Shown piece by piece: positions 1 to 13,010 of a stretch of 64,000 nucleotides of DNA. How positions within the stretch are numbered: the stretch's first letter is position 1; each line of letters starts with the position of its first letter. The stretch covers positions 62,335,468-62,399,467 of the forward strand of contig CM061233.1 of assembly GCA_030844895.1 (NCBI GenBank), written 5' to 3'. Under the pieces are notes generated by a model. It searched no databases and was not told the DNA's origin. It was given only the letters and a program-made list of their open reading frames with translations. The position numbers and the translations under genes are program-made. The stretch comes from Ambrosia x helenae. Taxonomy: Eukaryota > Streptophyta > Magnoliopsida > Asterales > Asteraceae.

Positions 1-145
1 AGGAAGGGTTTGTGGAGATGGTTGTGTACTCCAGTGATGGGTGGCGATAGAGGAGGTGTCGGAATCGGTGGTGTTAGGCAGCGCTGCCGGAGGTATCAGG
101 ATCTGTGAGTTTGGGTTTGGTTGGTGTCGTGGGGAAGGTGTTGAG

Positions 146-714
146 TAGGGCTGTTCAAATCGTTCATCGCTCACCGCTCGCTCGGAAAATGCTCAAAAAT
201 GTTCGCTCGATCGTCCGCTCAACTGTAAATGAGTCGATTGGCTCGGTTCGGTTTGTAAACGAGCAAAGGTTCGCTCGACTCGATTCGGCTCGATTAAATT
301 ATTATTTATTTATTTTATATATAGTTATATATCTACACACAAATCACAGTAATATTTATAGCTTTATACATACCATTTGGCCCAACATATGTAAATAAAA
401 TATAACCAGCCCTTTAATCTAATAAAAATTTAACACTAAGTTCAATAGTAAAAACCCTAAGTCGTGAAGTGACAGCTTTCACTTCTTTATGTTATTAGTC
501 GTGTGTCACTTGGATGGTTCGACCTTAGTTGTCACCCGAAAACGAAAACATTGAAGGACACATCTCAATTTTAGGTTGTCCAAATTATTCTCCGCTCGTT
601 GCTCGCTTGACGCTCGCTCGAAAAAATTGGCGCTCAAAAAATGCTCTCTCGATTTTTGGCTCGGTTGTAAACGAGCCGCTCAGCTCGGTTCGACTCGGCT
701 TGTGAACAACCCTA
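146..714. mobile_element. hAT-like non-autonomous MITE
   Basis: The terminal inverted repeats read TAGGGCTGTTC on the left and GAACAACCCTA on the right. The 8-bp flanks GTGTTGAG (138-145) and GTGGTGAG (715-722) differ at one base, as expected of a hAT target duplication. Both arms consist of short words such as CGCTCG and GGCTCGGTT that oppose each other, around an AT-rich centre. There is no transposase frame; the 97-aa frame at 105-398 runs from flank into the arm and is a by-product of word repeats without stops. Confidence 0.75.
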
Positions 715-1583
715 GTGGTGAGTCACTACTGGCGACGCTTGGTTAGGGAGGCCGGTGGCGGTGGTGGAGAGGCACTGTGGTGTTTGAGGATGGTTACTTG
801 TTAAGGGAGAGGATGGTTAGGGAAAAAGATGGACAGAATATGTGATGGATGAGGTGGGGGCTTGTTGTACTACCGTCCAAATACTTATACCGATCCTAAA
901 TTTTCGTGAATATTAGTACTGATCCTGAAACCCCTTGATACGCTATTGGTTCAGAATCAGTATTCGGCCCAATATGCTCATCCCTAGTTTCGGCCATTAT
1001 TCATATCATCCTAGATCGTCAGAAAAATTATGTATGTCGACTTTTTTAATAATTAAAATGTTGCTTAATCGAATATTGACCCTTTAAAGATTAACAAGTC
1101 ATTTTTACAAAATAAAGTCGCAATAAGTTTTTGGACTTTTATATAATGAGTTTGAATTAATAGTATCTTTTTTATGTTTCAATTTCAGTCTTATATTAAT
1201 ATACGTGTTCATCAATTTAAATTTCTACTAAATTAATATTTTCTTTAACAACTTTTATTCGAAAACCTGTTTAAAAGCTAAATATCTAGTTGTGCTTAAT
1301 TTTGACCCAATCAACTATTAAAAGCTAAATATGTAATTGTGCTATATTTTAGCCCAATCAACTATTAACGATCGTATGCGACCCAAATAGAAATTGAGAA
1401 ACACCTTATAGCCATTCCAATTACCTCACTTTTACTAGTGAAACTCTTGCGAAGCCAATAGGCGTGGAGATGAGAATGTATATGTAAGAAGTTTACTAGA
1501 AGGAGAATATGTGGCAAATTTTTACTCATTTACTTATAAACTCTTCGATTGTGTTATTATTTACCTCTATCCAGTCAAACTAA
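715..1583. other. Intergenic, no feature recognised
   Basis: A G-rich stretch to about 860 has triplet-like GGTGG runs but no frame I can support. The rest is AT-rich and shows no gene, RNA or bounded repeat. Confidence 0.4.
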
Positions 1584-1834
1584 GGTAGCGTACTAGTGTT
1601 CGTTTCACGGAATGTAATTCGGATGAAATTAGAATTTATATTTGACTTCTTATGTTGTTCGTGACAACAAAAGAAGAAATTATAATTGAACTACAACATA
1701 CGGAATGGAATTCACATTTCAATTCCATCAAGATTCCATTCTATTTTATGAAATGAACACATCTAAATTCCAAATCACATTATAGTTTTCGTACGAATTC
1801 CAATTCCATTACAATCCATGAAACGAATGCTACC
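1584..1834. mobile_element. PIF/Harbinger (Tourist-like) MITE, TSD TAA
   Basis: A 251-bp element is flanked by TAA at 1581-1583 and 1835-1837. The left end GGTAGCG and the right end, read on the other strand, GGTAGCATTCGTTTCATGG match; GTTCGTTTCACGG follows on the left after a small 6-bp difference. The 3-bp TAA duplication with long imperfect inverted ends is typical of Tourist-like MITEs. No coding sequence. Confidence 0.65.
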
Positions 1835-1837
1835 TAA

Positions 1838-3061
1838 GAGTTTTACTACAAGGAGAATGTCTAAAGTTATCCAAAGAAGTTTCAATGTACATAACTTGTC
1901 AAATCACCTTTCTAATGTTGTAATTCTGTAATCATATATAACACATTAACTATTTATTACAAAACAAAAAAGTAATATATAACACATTTTTTTTTTTTTT
2001 TTGCACAATCGTTAGATTGGATTTTTTTTTCTATATATTAATAATAAGAAACTTATTCTTTAAAGACGTGATCATGTGAGTTGAAGTGCTCTCTATGTAC
2101 ATATATTGTATGAACTAGCTGATTACCCCGGGAGGGTTTTGGGGTTGAAAAATCTAATTTTACGTGATAACCTATTGCAAATAGCTCAAGTTAACTAACC
2201 ACAAAATCTCTCAATCATTGCATGTTCATAGTATTCTAATCAGTAATAACTCATATTCCCCACAAAATCTAATTTTACATGATAACATGAACACTTTGTG
2301 TGTTTTTTTTCCTGTATGAACGAAACCCCACAAAAAATAGTCGATTTTTTCTCCGTTTTTTATATAGCACTATGGTACTCGTTGGAAAGATAATAAAACG
2401 CTCGTTAATTTGGTGTAATTTTTTTCTTTAAAAAATCTCGTATATAAAAAATATAAACGTTTAAAAATTATGGGAGAAAATATGAGAGAGAAAATTTTAA
2501 ATTTATTTTTAAATTTTTTTCACTAAAATAACTCAATTTAATTAAAAAAAAGAAACAATTCAAAAACACTAAAAACTCTCCATTATGATGCCACGTGACA
2601 CTTTCAATGGAAGGTTGAGGCCTCCATTGCACGCCACGTCAGCATATACGTTTTCTTTTATATATATATAGATAGATTTAGAAGGGAACACAGGACTATG
2701 AAAATGTGTGTGGCATTTAGCAATGTAAAGTTCAAAGTTTCTTCACCGGAATCTTCAAAATTCGTTTTCTTTTTCTATAAAATGAAAGACAACCACAAAA
2801 ATGGAAATCAAGTGTAACTAGGAAAAGTGAGAAGGAAAACGACCTTAGAAACATCTTTATTATCAATTCCTTAGCCTTGTATATAAAAACCAAGAGCATT
2901 CACATCTCTTTTACCATATCAACCCCATCTCCATAAATCGAGAAAAAAAGCTATGTTTCACCTAATTTAGCACTTCATTCCATTCCCTAAGGTCAAGAGG
3001 TGTGGGAATTGTGAGAGGCTTGTAGCCTCTCACATGAGACGTGAGACCACTGATATATACC
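1838..3061. other. AT-rich intergenic sequence
   Basis: It holds poly-T and TA tracts and a GCCACGTGACAC G-box-like word near 2590. I see no coding exon, RNA gene or bounded transposon. Confidence 0.4.
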
Positions 3062-4653
3062 TACAGGTGCACAAAATACCCGAACGTGAACCCGAACCTG
3101 AAAAAATACCCGAACCTGACCCTACCCGTAGGGTACGGCCATGGTACGCCCAGCTCACCTAAAACCCGAACCCGAAACCGGGTTTTTTTCTACCCCGGTT
3201 TAAACCCGAACCCGATTATTATAATACCCGGTTTATTTAGAAGGAAAAAGTTAGTACGAAAAAAGCAGAACTATAATATCTTGTTGTAGTAATGAGAGTT
3301 GTTATTGATTTCAGCTTCTGATTCAAACAATCTTTCAAAATAGTGTTGAGTGTTGACTAAACAATTTTGTCTAAGAATTTTAAATGTTAATATAGTGTTG
3401 ACTGTTAAATATGGCAATATAGCAGCATAGGAACAAAAAATAATAATAAACACAAACAACTATAAAAAAGAAAAAAAAAACACACGGATATGTTTTTTTA
3501 TACCCAAAATAGGTATCTGAAGAAACAATAAGTATCTCGGAGATTATTACTAATCACCGAGGGGTAAATACTTATGTAACTACAAGTACGATCCTTTACT
3601 CAAACCTTTGGTTCAACCCGAGAGCAGAAATATATGTGAGTGTGTGTGTGGTGAAAGTATGAACACGAAGATGTAAGTGGTTTGGTCGAGTAAGACCTAC
3701 GTCCACTGTGAAGAGCCGGTTCTCTTATTACTTTGGAGAGTACAAAGTATTACAAATAGACCTAGCTCTAAGTTACAAGTGAGTATTTTCGGATCCTTTG
3801 CTAAGGAGTTGATGTCTTCTATTTATAGTGGAGATCGTGGGCTTGGTAGAAAGCCCACGAGAAGTCTTGTATTCCTTGGGACTAGCCTCGGCCCAACTGC
3901 TTTTGGCCCCTGGAAAGGGCGGGAAAAGGACGGTCCTGTAGCTGACGTCATTGGCAGTTGAGAATGCCTTGCCTAGAGGACACGTGGCGGCTTGTGACTG
4001 GCCGTCGGCGGTATGTCGTTCTGACACAGCATGGTTGACTTACCTGCCGGTGTCTGACGAGACTCCTGACAGCAGGTAAGCATGCCTGCTCAGCACTGTT
4101 TGTCACAGCATGGTGGAAGCATGGAAGCGGTCACGTCACTGTTGAACGTCAGTGGTTGTTGGACCACTGCGGACACGTGTCGCCTTCCAGTTTGTGGTGC
4201 TTCTGATCCTCTACATGTGGATCTTCCTGATCTTGATCTACCGTACCTCGTACTAAAGGCTGGTGTGCAGTGGAACATTCTGCGCGTCTACTCTTACTAG
4301 ATGTGGTGGATAAGGCTGCTTTGTGTGTAGTCCTTCCGCTCCCTGCAGACTGACTTCCGCGTGAATGCTCCGCGGATCGTTATGAAGAGGGATAAGGATG
4401 CTGCCTCCGCGCGGATTAGGCTCCCTATCCCTTCAGTATCTAATACCCGAAAACTGGGTATACCCGAAACCGAGTATTGAAAACCCGAACCCTAACTGAA
4501 CCTGGTATATAGGGTATGGCTTTTTACGAGAATACCCTACCCGAACCCGACCCGGTTATTTCGTAATACCCGTTATACCCTACCGGGTCATACCCAATCC
4601 CGGGTACGTACCCGAACCCAAGTATTCAAAAAACCCGGTTTTATGCACCTCTA
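3062..4653. mobile_element. hAT-like MITE made of ACCCGAAC words, split by a solo LTR
   Basis: The ends are TACAGGTGCACAAAA and, on the other strand, TAGAGGTGCATAAAA. The 8-bp flanks TATATACC and GATACACC agree at 6 of 8. Both arms are full of ACCCGAAC and GGGTAT words in opposing orientation. The body is interrupted by the solo LTR at 3518-4435; without it the element is about 0.67 kb. No transposase. Confidence 0.6.
3518..4435. mobile_element. Solo LTR (918 bp) nested in the MITE, TSD GTATC
   Basis: A GC-richer block starts TGAAG and ends CTTCA. It is bracketed by perfect 5-bp duplications GTATC (3513-3517 and 4436-4440). Removing it rejoins the ACCCGAA arms of the host MITE. The matched TG..CA ends, 5-bp duplication and lack of internal domain fit a solo LTR left by LTR-LTR recombination. 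The small frames inside are not supported as genes. The family is not recognised. Confidence 0.7.
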
Positions 4654-4828
4654 GATACACCACCCCTTGATGGTCATGTGTGACAACCGTGAGAATCCTC
4701 ATGTTCTTTATGGCCCAAACCCATATAATACACTTTTGTCTTATGCAATTTAAAGGGGTGATGGACCATCAACATGATCGCTTAAAACTAAACTTTCGGA
4801 CATCAAAAGTTCAAAACAACATTGTAAG

Positions 4829-5302
4829 TAGGGCTGCAAACGAACCAAACGAACACGAACAAGGTCTTGTTCGTGTTCGTTTGTTAAGAAAATTATGTGT
4901 TCACGAACAGTTCATGAACACTTACCGAACAAGAATTTCTGTTCGTGTTCGTTTGTTAAGAAAACACTCGTGTTCGTGTTCGTTTGTTAATTATGTTCAT
5001 GAACTCACATGAACACAAACGAACATTAATGAACACAAACACGTGTTCATGAACACAAATGAACACAAAGTGTTCATGAACAGAAACAAATACAAACAGA
5101 CATATATTAACTTTTGAATAACATTGAATTCACATACATTAAGACATTAGCCAAATCCTCCCAAAATATAATAACCTAACTGTCTGAAAATACTTAGTAC
5201 TGGAGAAGGGCGTTGGAAGTGGAGGGCATCAACGCTGAATTGTGGAAACATATAATGAGTTTGGATACAAAAACCAGGTTTATTGATCTCATATAGTTAT
5301 AC

Positions 5303-5345
<43 letters not shown>

Positions 5346-5623
5346 TATTGGGTAAAATAAATAAAAGAATATAAAAAAAGTATAAAAATTAAAAACCTTA
5401 ATAAACTATATATCGAACACAAACGAACATAAACGAACATGTTACCGAACGTTCACGAACATAAACGAACGAACGCGACCTCTGTTCATGTTCGTTCATT
5501 TAACTAAACAAACGGATTTTTTTGTTCGTGTTCGTTCATTTATTAAACGAACAAACACAAACGAACTTCCCGCCGAACGGTTCATGAACTGTTCGCTGAA
5601 AGTTCAGTTCGTTTGCAACCCTA
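4829..5623. mobile_element. hAT-like MITE, perfect 8-bp TSD ATTGTAAG
   Basis: The ends TAGGGCTGCAAACGAAC and GTTCGTTTGCAACCCTA are inverted copies. ATTGTAAG is repeated exactly at 4821-4828 and 5624-5631. The arms are arrays of GAACACGAAC and GTTCGTGTTC words, so most of the element could fold back. A TA microsatellite sits near 5308-5341 in the centre. No transposase frame. Confidence 0.85.
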
Positions 5624-5631
5624 ATTGTAAG

Positions 5632-6796
5632 AACTTTGATCGAGATCTGAAGAACCCATATCAAAACTAAAACAAAATGTCAACCATTACACAATATCCA
5701 TCCAATTGAAAGCCACAAACTCTATCGTTCGAAATCACCTAATCTTAAAAAGGTTTAGTATTAGTTTTCCCACTTTCTTTCGAAAGTTAGACCTTGAAAG
5801 AGTTTAGTAAGGAGCAACAAACTTATATTTTGTTAATTAACAAGTTCATAGCTAATAGAAAAGAGAGATAAAATGAATCTGGAAGCAACACCATTAACAA
5901 GATAAAAACCAAATACTTCATTTTTTCCCAAATTGTAATAGAACCCGAATTTCGAACAAGCATTTGAGTTCTGTTACATATAAAAATAAAAAAATAAAAA
6001 ATAAATAAAAAAAAACATTTCTTTTAAAAAGTTAATCCTTAAAAAAAAAACAAACAGCTTTTACTTTAAAATTTTGGTCCTACTATATTAAAAAAAGTGA
6101 ATTACTTTTTGTTTCCAATAAAATTAACATAACCTTTTCTTATAAGAAACCGAGTTCTATATAGTACTCTAAAACAATGGTTAGTGAAACGTGTCATAAT
6201 ACTTTTTGCTAGTTATGAAGTGGTAGTGTGCGACTGTTATTTCACAACGAATAGTCTCATAAATTTAATTGATTTGATTATATAACCCAAAAAAAAAAAA
6301 AAACCCTTAGACTGTCTCCAACGCTCTAGAAGAAGAAGATGACCGCCCGTGGAAGATGTGGCAAAGGAGGTGGAGAAGAGAGATAACGGTAGGAGGACAT
6401 GACGGAGCGAGGAAGTAGGTGCAACCCTCACATAAGGGGCGTCTGTAAAGGATAAGAAAAGACCAATGCTAAATTTTATACTCTCCATTTTTATTTTTTC
6501 ATTTTTACCCCTCAACTCTCAATCATAAAAGGGAAAAAGATAAATATTAAACTCCTTATGCTATAAACAATACAATTTCGTTTTAGTAATTTTAGTTTTT
6601 CTTTTCTCTAATAACTTGCCACAATGAAACTAATTATGTGGTTGTAATTGATTTGATTTTCTTAAGGTTTCGACATTAGTATTTTGAAAAACGAAGTTAT
6701 ATTCGAAATAAAACATTTTTCTGCTATCGAATTATCGGGATTAATATTTGTTTTTATGGATTTAGACTTTTATCCTACAACATATATTTAACTCAT
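5632..6796. other. AT-rich intergenic sequence
   Basis: Poly-A tracts and an unsupported minus-strand frame at 6237-6515 are all that stands out. No gene, RNA or bounded repeat was recognised. Confidence 0.4.
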
Positions 6797-6799
6797 TTA

Positions 6800-7170
6800 G
6801 GGTATGTTTGGCAATGAGCTTTTAAGAGCTTCAAACTTTTAAGAAAAAACTCCTACTCAATAAAAAGTTTTGTTTGATTGAAGGAGATGGAAGCTTTTAG
6901 GTTAGAAGAAAAACCTCTATAGTGAAAAACTACTAGTATTAGTTTTTAAGAAAAAACTCTACTAGCTACAAGCTTTTAATTAGCAAATGACACAAATACC
7001 CATTCTATTTTAAAAATAAAATAAAAACCTTCTTTACAAGCTTTTAATTATGCCTATTTTGGTCATTTTATACACTTTTATTAAAAAGGTCTAGCTACTA
7101 TGCCAAACACCAAAATATATTTAAAAAGCTTTTAGCTACCAGTCACCAGCTAGTTTTGTCAAACATACCG
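6800..7170. mobile_element. PIF/Harbinger Tourist-like MITE, TSD TTA
   Basis: A 371-bp element is flanked by TTA at 6797-6799 and 7171-7173. The left end GGGTATGTTTGGCAA matches the right end read inversely, CGGTATGTTTGACAA. Inside are many AGCTTTTAA and TTTTTAAG words. This is the usual make-up of small Tourist-like MITEs; there is no coding capacity. Confidence 0.75.
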
Positions 7171-9179
7171 TTAACTTTATAGTAATTAAATTTTTCCCTA
7201 ACACCTTGCTTGTGTTATCTTTTCATAAAAATAAAGCACATGGTTGATTTTTTTCTCGGGCGTTAAGATATAATTTTATCAAAAACAAAACTGTATTTGA
7301 AACAATTTCTTTCTATTAAGAATAAAACAAACATAGCTTATTTGTTATCGTAATATCGTATATGTAACAATTTGATAAAAACGCATTTAACATATTTTTT
7401 ACCAACACCTCACCTCACCGCATAGCATGGGTGACTCACCTATTTTGCAACAATAATCACTGAATGGAGACTCTTTTCAAGGGGTTTTATTTAGTGACGG
7501 GTGTCACACCCTCAAATTTCACGTGCAGGGTTTTACCGCGAGGCGGGTGACAAACCAGGATCCAAGTCAACGGTCACAATAAACGACAACTATATGATTT
7601 AAAACACATAGTCAACCATTAAGTTCAAAACCCATTCGATACAGCGGAAGCAAAGTACAAACCATAATCCAAAAGTTTTAAAAGGAAATAAAAGATAAAG
7701 TCTCAAACATGAAATGCAAACTAGACACCATATGACCCGTGCGCCTATCCAGTGCAAATACCTTAGCGACATGAGAAAACATGCTTAAAGTTGTCAACAT
7801 ATAATGCTGGTGAGTTCACAGGTTTTATGATAAACGTTAAATGTATTATAGATGATCATGTTACTACTATGTTAAAATGATAGCGCTAGCTAAACGCATG
7901 AATGTTACTACTACGACTTGGGAACCATTACTGACAAGATAGTGCATGAATATGCCCGAATATGAACCACCGTCGCCACGGCAGCCTTTTAATGACCGGG
8001 ACAATATGCACCCACCGGTCTCCAACCGACGAGTGGGGCCTGTCAGTCCCAATAGATCTATCCATATTTCCCCCGCTATGCAACCCCGTATACTCATGGT
8101 TCCCTCGGTACTTCACGAATCGTATAGTACGTCAAATGAATATAACACTAGTATAACATGATCTTTTAAGAAACCAAGAATGAAGCATGTATCTCCCCCT
8201 GAAAACGAAAAGACTTAAAGTGGGGCCGTGAAACTCACCTTATGTTGCTTTCTCCCCAAAACAAGTAAATCAGCTCAATAGATAGTACCAACTACCGGTG
8301 ACCTATCATGACGAGCGTATAAGATGTTAGACTAATAACCCGCAGGTTGATTAGTCCCCAATAGTCCAGACCATAACCGTGTACGCTTGAAAAGATGTTT
8401 AAACGTTTAACCGACCACACCAGACAAGACCCGACATCCCATTGGTGACCCGACATTCCACTTGTTAGCCGAATACAAGATATCATGCATACATGTGCAA
8501 CTATACACCTAACATGCGCAAAAGTTCACTAAGTCTAGCATACAGTTCAATTAACGCATATACGAGTCAAAACACGTGGTATCAGGTTACTAAACATGTT
8601 ATGGGGTTCCTATCATGTTCCTAGGTGTCCAAACATGTTTCGGGATGTCAAAATACACTTATTGTAGCAAAACATGCGATTAGGAATCAAACATGCAATT
8701 AGAAAAGTCAATTAGTGATTAGGAATGGTCAACAGACGAGTAGGTGGCCTAATCGCCCCTTTTTATACACGAGTAGGGCTACTCGCATGGCACTCAGGAG
8801 ATTAGGACTCCCCTAATCGCCCCTGCAGTGTCAAGCCCAATTTTGCACGTTTAACCTTCCAAATCAGATCCGAAACATGTACAAACACCCAACATCAAAC
8901 CCAAATCATTAAACAACCCATCCCAAGTAAAAAAAAAACCCCAATTTATCATCAATCTAATAGCCCTAATTGCAAACATTTCCCAAAATGGCAATATTAT
9001 CATGAAAACATCACATCAACATGCAAAACTTACTCTAAACGGCAATTATCCATATTTCATCACATAAATACGTTATACAACAACATGTTCCTACATGCTC
9101 CTAGAACAAACCCTAATCTCATACAATCAACAAAACAAATCATATCATCCTTAATCCTTCAAAATCATTCAAACGAGTC

Positions 9180-9930
9180 AAAACGCCTATTATATATTAC
9201 TACAAATAGCAACTTAACGAATCCGTTATCTTTGCCGTTGCCGTAACCGCCCGTCAATCACCACAACTTACCAAATAACCGTCACCAATCCATGCAGCCG
9301 TTGCAACCCCTCCAAACAACCATTGCATCTCCTCGTATAGTGAACAGTCAAATAACCGCTTCCGTCTCCGGCACATCGTTCCGTCTACAACTCATGATCA
9401 GCCATCGCATCTACAAAACCAACATTACTCAAACCAACTTCCGTCTCCGGCACAACGTTCCTAACATCATGACTTTACAGTTAATATCCAAATCGCCGCA
9501 TCTCCTCCAACCATAGGTTCCCACTGACGTTTCCGATGTCGGTTTCGGCAATGATCTTCAACTTTCTCCACCGTGTCACAGTTCAACAAGAAGAAACGCC
9601 CCGGTATTTATAACAATTAACTTTTTAGCAGAATACAAAGGAAGATGGAGAAGGAGTGGCGAAGTCTGCATCAGCAGAGGAAGAGGAAGATGGAGGGAAT
9701 GGTTGATGAAGATAAAGACTATGGTAATTTTGACTTTTACTATGGACAATTTGTCTGGCTTTATATATACTATATTAATAATATATATCATAAATTATTA
9801 TTAATTTTTGAATTAAAAAGATACATCTATTATAAAGTCTAATTTATCTTTTTTTCTAATTTAAATTATCTTACTTGCATAATCAATATTCCGCTGCAAC
9901 GCGCGGGTAGAGTCAACTCGTTATTAACAA
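9180..9930. other. Probable extra insertion within the solo LTR
   Basis: The solo LTR exceeds its relative at 45907-48492 by roughly 0.78 kb, and this stretch has no counterpart I could see there. Its right part contains CCGCTGCAACGCGCGGGT, a word often seen at ends of plant non-autonomous DNA elements. I could not fix exact ends or a duplication. Confidence 0.3.
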
Positions 9931-10301
9931 TACACAACTATGAACCTCCAAACTCATCAACAATCATGCTAACAACCTATTTATCTCAGAAACCTATCAA
10001 ACACACAAGAATCCTCATGTTTTAATCATAAAAATCCTATCTTGCATGAATACACCACATAGAACACATAATGAAAGACTAGACTTGTTTAACAACTGAT
10101 TTTAAAGGTTTTCAAAGACACAAACATATAAAAACCAGGTCTGGACCTTTAGGGATCATTATAATAGCATGACAAAGGTTTAGGAAGGATAATACACCTT
10201 GGGTTTTGCTAAAGGATGATGTGTGAGGCTTGAAAGGATGGATTTCAAAGCATATACGGGTTCCAGAGGTTGGTTATGGCGTGGGATAGCATTGGGGCGA
10301 G

Positions 10302-13010
10302 TGTAACACCCCAACCGATGGCGGAAACATCGAGGTGTCACGTAGTGACGATTGTTCAATAGCTCATGGACTAAAAGTGTAAATTTGAATACATTGATTA
10401 AATAGTTTATTACATTGAAATGAAATACAACGTTTCTAAATGTCAACTAAACTGAATTACAATGAATCAAAATCTAAATATAAATCCGAAAGCTTAAAGA
10501 ATGCATCTCAAAATAACCTGAAACATGTACAAAATAATTTGGTCAATACAAAAATTGTATTGGTGAGCATACCCTGTTTTGAATACATATAGTAGAAAAA
10601 TGTTTCGCAATTTATGTGCTATGATATTGTAATATGTAAAAGGGTCAAAATCAAGCCTCCCATCGTTCAATAATCGTTCACCCATCGTTCAAGAAAAACC
10701 ATAACAATGACCAAGGACTTAACTCGTTCACGTAAGTAACCAAGGGATATAATTCGTAGTACTACTCATTGTTAGGTGCGGCCCAAAGGTTAATGACTTT
10801 GACAAATCGTTCATACAATTCACACAAAACATATCAATGAGCACATTGCTTTGTAAATAATACACATAAGTTTAGTAATAATTGTACATGAATCACCCCA
10901 AAAGAGTAAATAGTAAAAAGGGGAAAGATATACTCACAGTTTGCGAAAGCGAGCAAAATCCAACTTAAGCGGTCGTGAGCTAAGTAATGGGAATTCCGAA
11001 GAATCCAACCTATAATGTATGAGAGTACTAATAAGGAAGTGTCTAAAAAGTCTAAGATAACTAGGGTCTAAGGCATTAGGGTTTGCTAAGTCGATTTGGG
11101 GAATTAGAGTTCTTATGATAAATCGAATTAATATATAAAAGTTGTATATCAAAAGTAATACGTCAAAGTTTGTAAATGGGATTTAGGTAATATAATTTTT
11201 ACCAATTAAATATTTAGGTCATCATATGTTCAAATAATTAATACTAAATAACTTAGTTAATTACTTTAACTAATTTTTTTATAAATAAATACAATAATCA
11301 TAAATATTGAAATAAATAATTATGAGTAACACAAAGATCCAACAATGATAATAAAGACTTTCAATCATATGAATATTTTCTATTTTATAAGAAGAATATT
11401 TATAAAATAGATATCTAAATAAGATAAATAAATAAATGTTTAATTATGTCTATTTAAACGTAAATAAGACTAATAATACCAGACATGATCCAAAAATGTT
11501 ATTTTTATAGAAAATAGATGCTTTCTGATGTAAACAAATTAAAATAATTTTCCCATAATTTATATAAGCTTATTTATATTTAAAACTGATTTAACGAGAT
11601 TAAATCATGTTTTAATGATTAAAAATAAGAAAATTGACAAAAATGAATGTTTTCTGAACCAATAATTTTTATTTTAGTTCATAATGATTAGAAATAATTT
11701 ATGACAAATTTTGAGATAAAAACCATTAAGCATGAATTTTTAATCAATTAAATATGATTAAAACAAATTAAATCAATAAAAATATAAAAATAAGACATTT
11801 TCCAGAAAATAAAAGTGGGATAATTTTCTATGAGGTGTCAAGAGGCTACTCCTAAATTTTCATAATTTTTGGGTAAAAATTGAATTTATTATGAATATTA
11901 TAAGAATAATGTATTTATATATGAATATAAATATAAATACTATATTTCCACCAAAATCAGCAAAAAAACAAAAGGGGTTTGGACCTGAGGACCAGAAGGG
12001 TCGAACCCGAGTCAAAGCTGTAACATGGAACACTCACAACCACTCCACTACAAGTAGTTTTGGTGTTTTTATTCAATACAAAAATATTTATATAATAACA
12101 AGCTTTTCATCTTCTTCCCCAATTAACTCTAGCCAAAACCCTAACCCTAGATTTTTTTCAATAATCTGATTTAAACAAAATTATGAATCTGTACAAGAGG
12201 GCTTTTATCAGGAATCGCATAAAGATTAAAACGGCATAGAGAACATAAACTTACAATACGATTTGATCCTCGAAATTGAAGCTACAAGTCTCGAAACTTT
12301 AAAGCACAAACCAAGCGAATCTGGTCACGTTTTGGGTGGTTTGAGACGCGTTCAGAGGTGGAATGATGAAAGGACTCGATTACTTATAAACTTGGCGAGT
12401 TAAAACTGTTCTAAATGATCGGACCATTTAAGTCCCGATCGGTTACATTTGGTAGCGCATAATAACTCGTTTTTACTTGCTTTTAACGGCTAAAATCAAT
12501 GGAAAAGTGAAAAGGATAAAGGCAGAAACGGTTTGCAATAATCAATAGGCGTAATGGTGCATTAAAAGGTGTCGCCGGAGGTTCACCGGAACAGTCGCCG
12601 GATTTCTTGGTGGCCGGAAACAGAAAAACGGGAGGGAGAAGGAATTGAGTTTTTTTTTTCTTTTTAAAACTTTTATGTATTGACGCTTTTAGTCCCTCCA
12701 ATATAACTAAGTTAGTTTATTACATTATTAGGTTAATATTTCCTTTATTAATCTTAACATTACTAACCAAGTTAACCACAACTTTATTAAAACTTTTAAA
12801 ACTTAAATTTTTTTTATAGAACTTTTACGAACACGTGTCCACATACGCATTCGATTAAAATTCATAGAACCATAATAACTATAAACGATAAACTTTTAAT
12901 TCACTCTAAAATTTATTTGGAAAACGACAAAATTCACAGGGACTATAATGGAAATAATTGAAGGACTATTATTGTCAATTAAATATAAGACGAGGGTGAC
13001 GGATGTCACA
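10302..13010 (-). repeat. Element A, left LTR (3' LTR in element sense)
   Basis: It begins TGTAACACCCCAACCGATGG and ends GGATGTCACA on the plus strand. It is near-identical to 15221-17933. A 92-aa frame at 11891-12169 recurs in the other LTR but is only shared repeat sequence. Confidence 0.92.
11965..12056 (-). promoter_or_regulatory. tRNA-like A box/B box segment in element A LTR
   Basis: In element sense it reads an A-box-like TGGAGTGGTTGTGA, then about 35 nt later GGGTTCGACCC, a good B box, then a TTTT stop. Its second copy lies at about 16884-16975. The order and spacing match the segments in elements C and D. No cloverleaf is evident, so it is a tRNA-derived remnant at most. Confidence 0.45.

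Noticed and set aside
3677..4300. Several frames in a GC-rich block
   Set aside because: They lie inside the solo LTR at 3518-4435 and overlap on both strands without domain similarity.
6237..6515. Minus-strand 92-aa frame
   Set aside because: It runs into a poly-A/T tract with a Phe run, and no family is recognisable.
7928..8161. Overlapping small frames on both strands
   Set aside because: The corresponding part of the related LTR (47826-48032) shows similar frames; they are LTR sequence.
11891..12169. A 92-aa frame repeated at 16810-17088
   Set aside because: It lies in both LTRs of element A, so its conservation only reflects LTR identity; no known motif.
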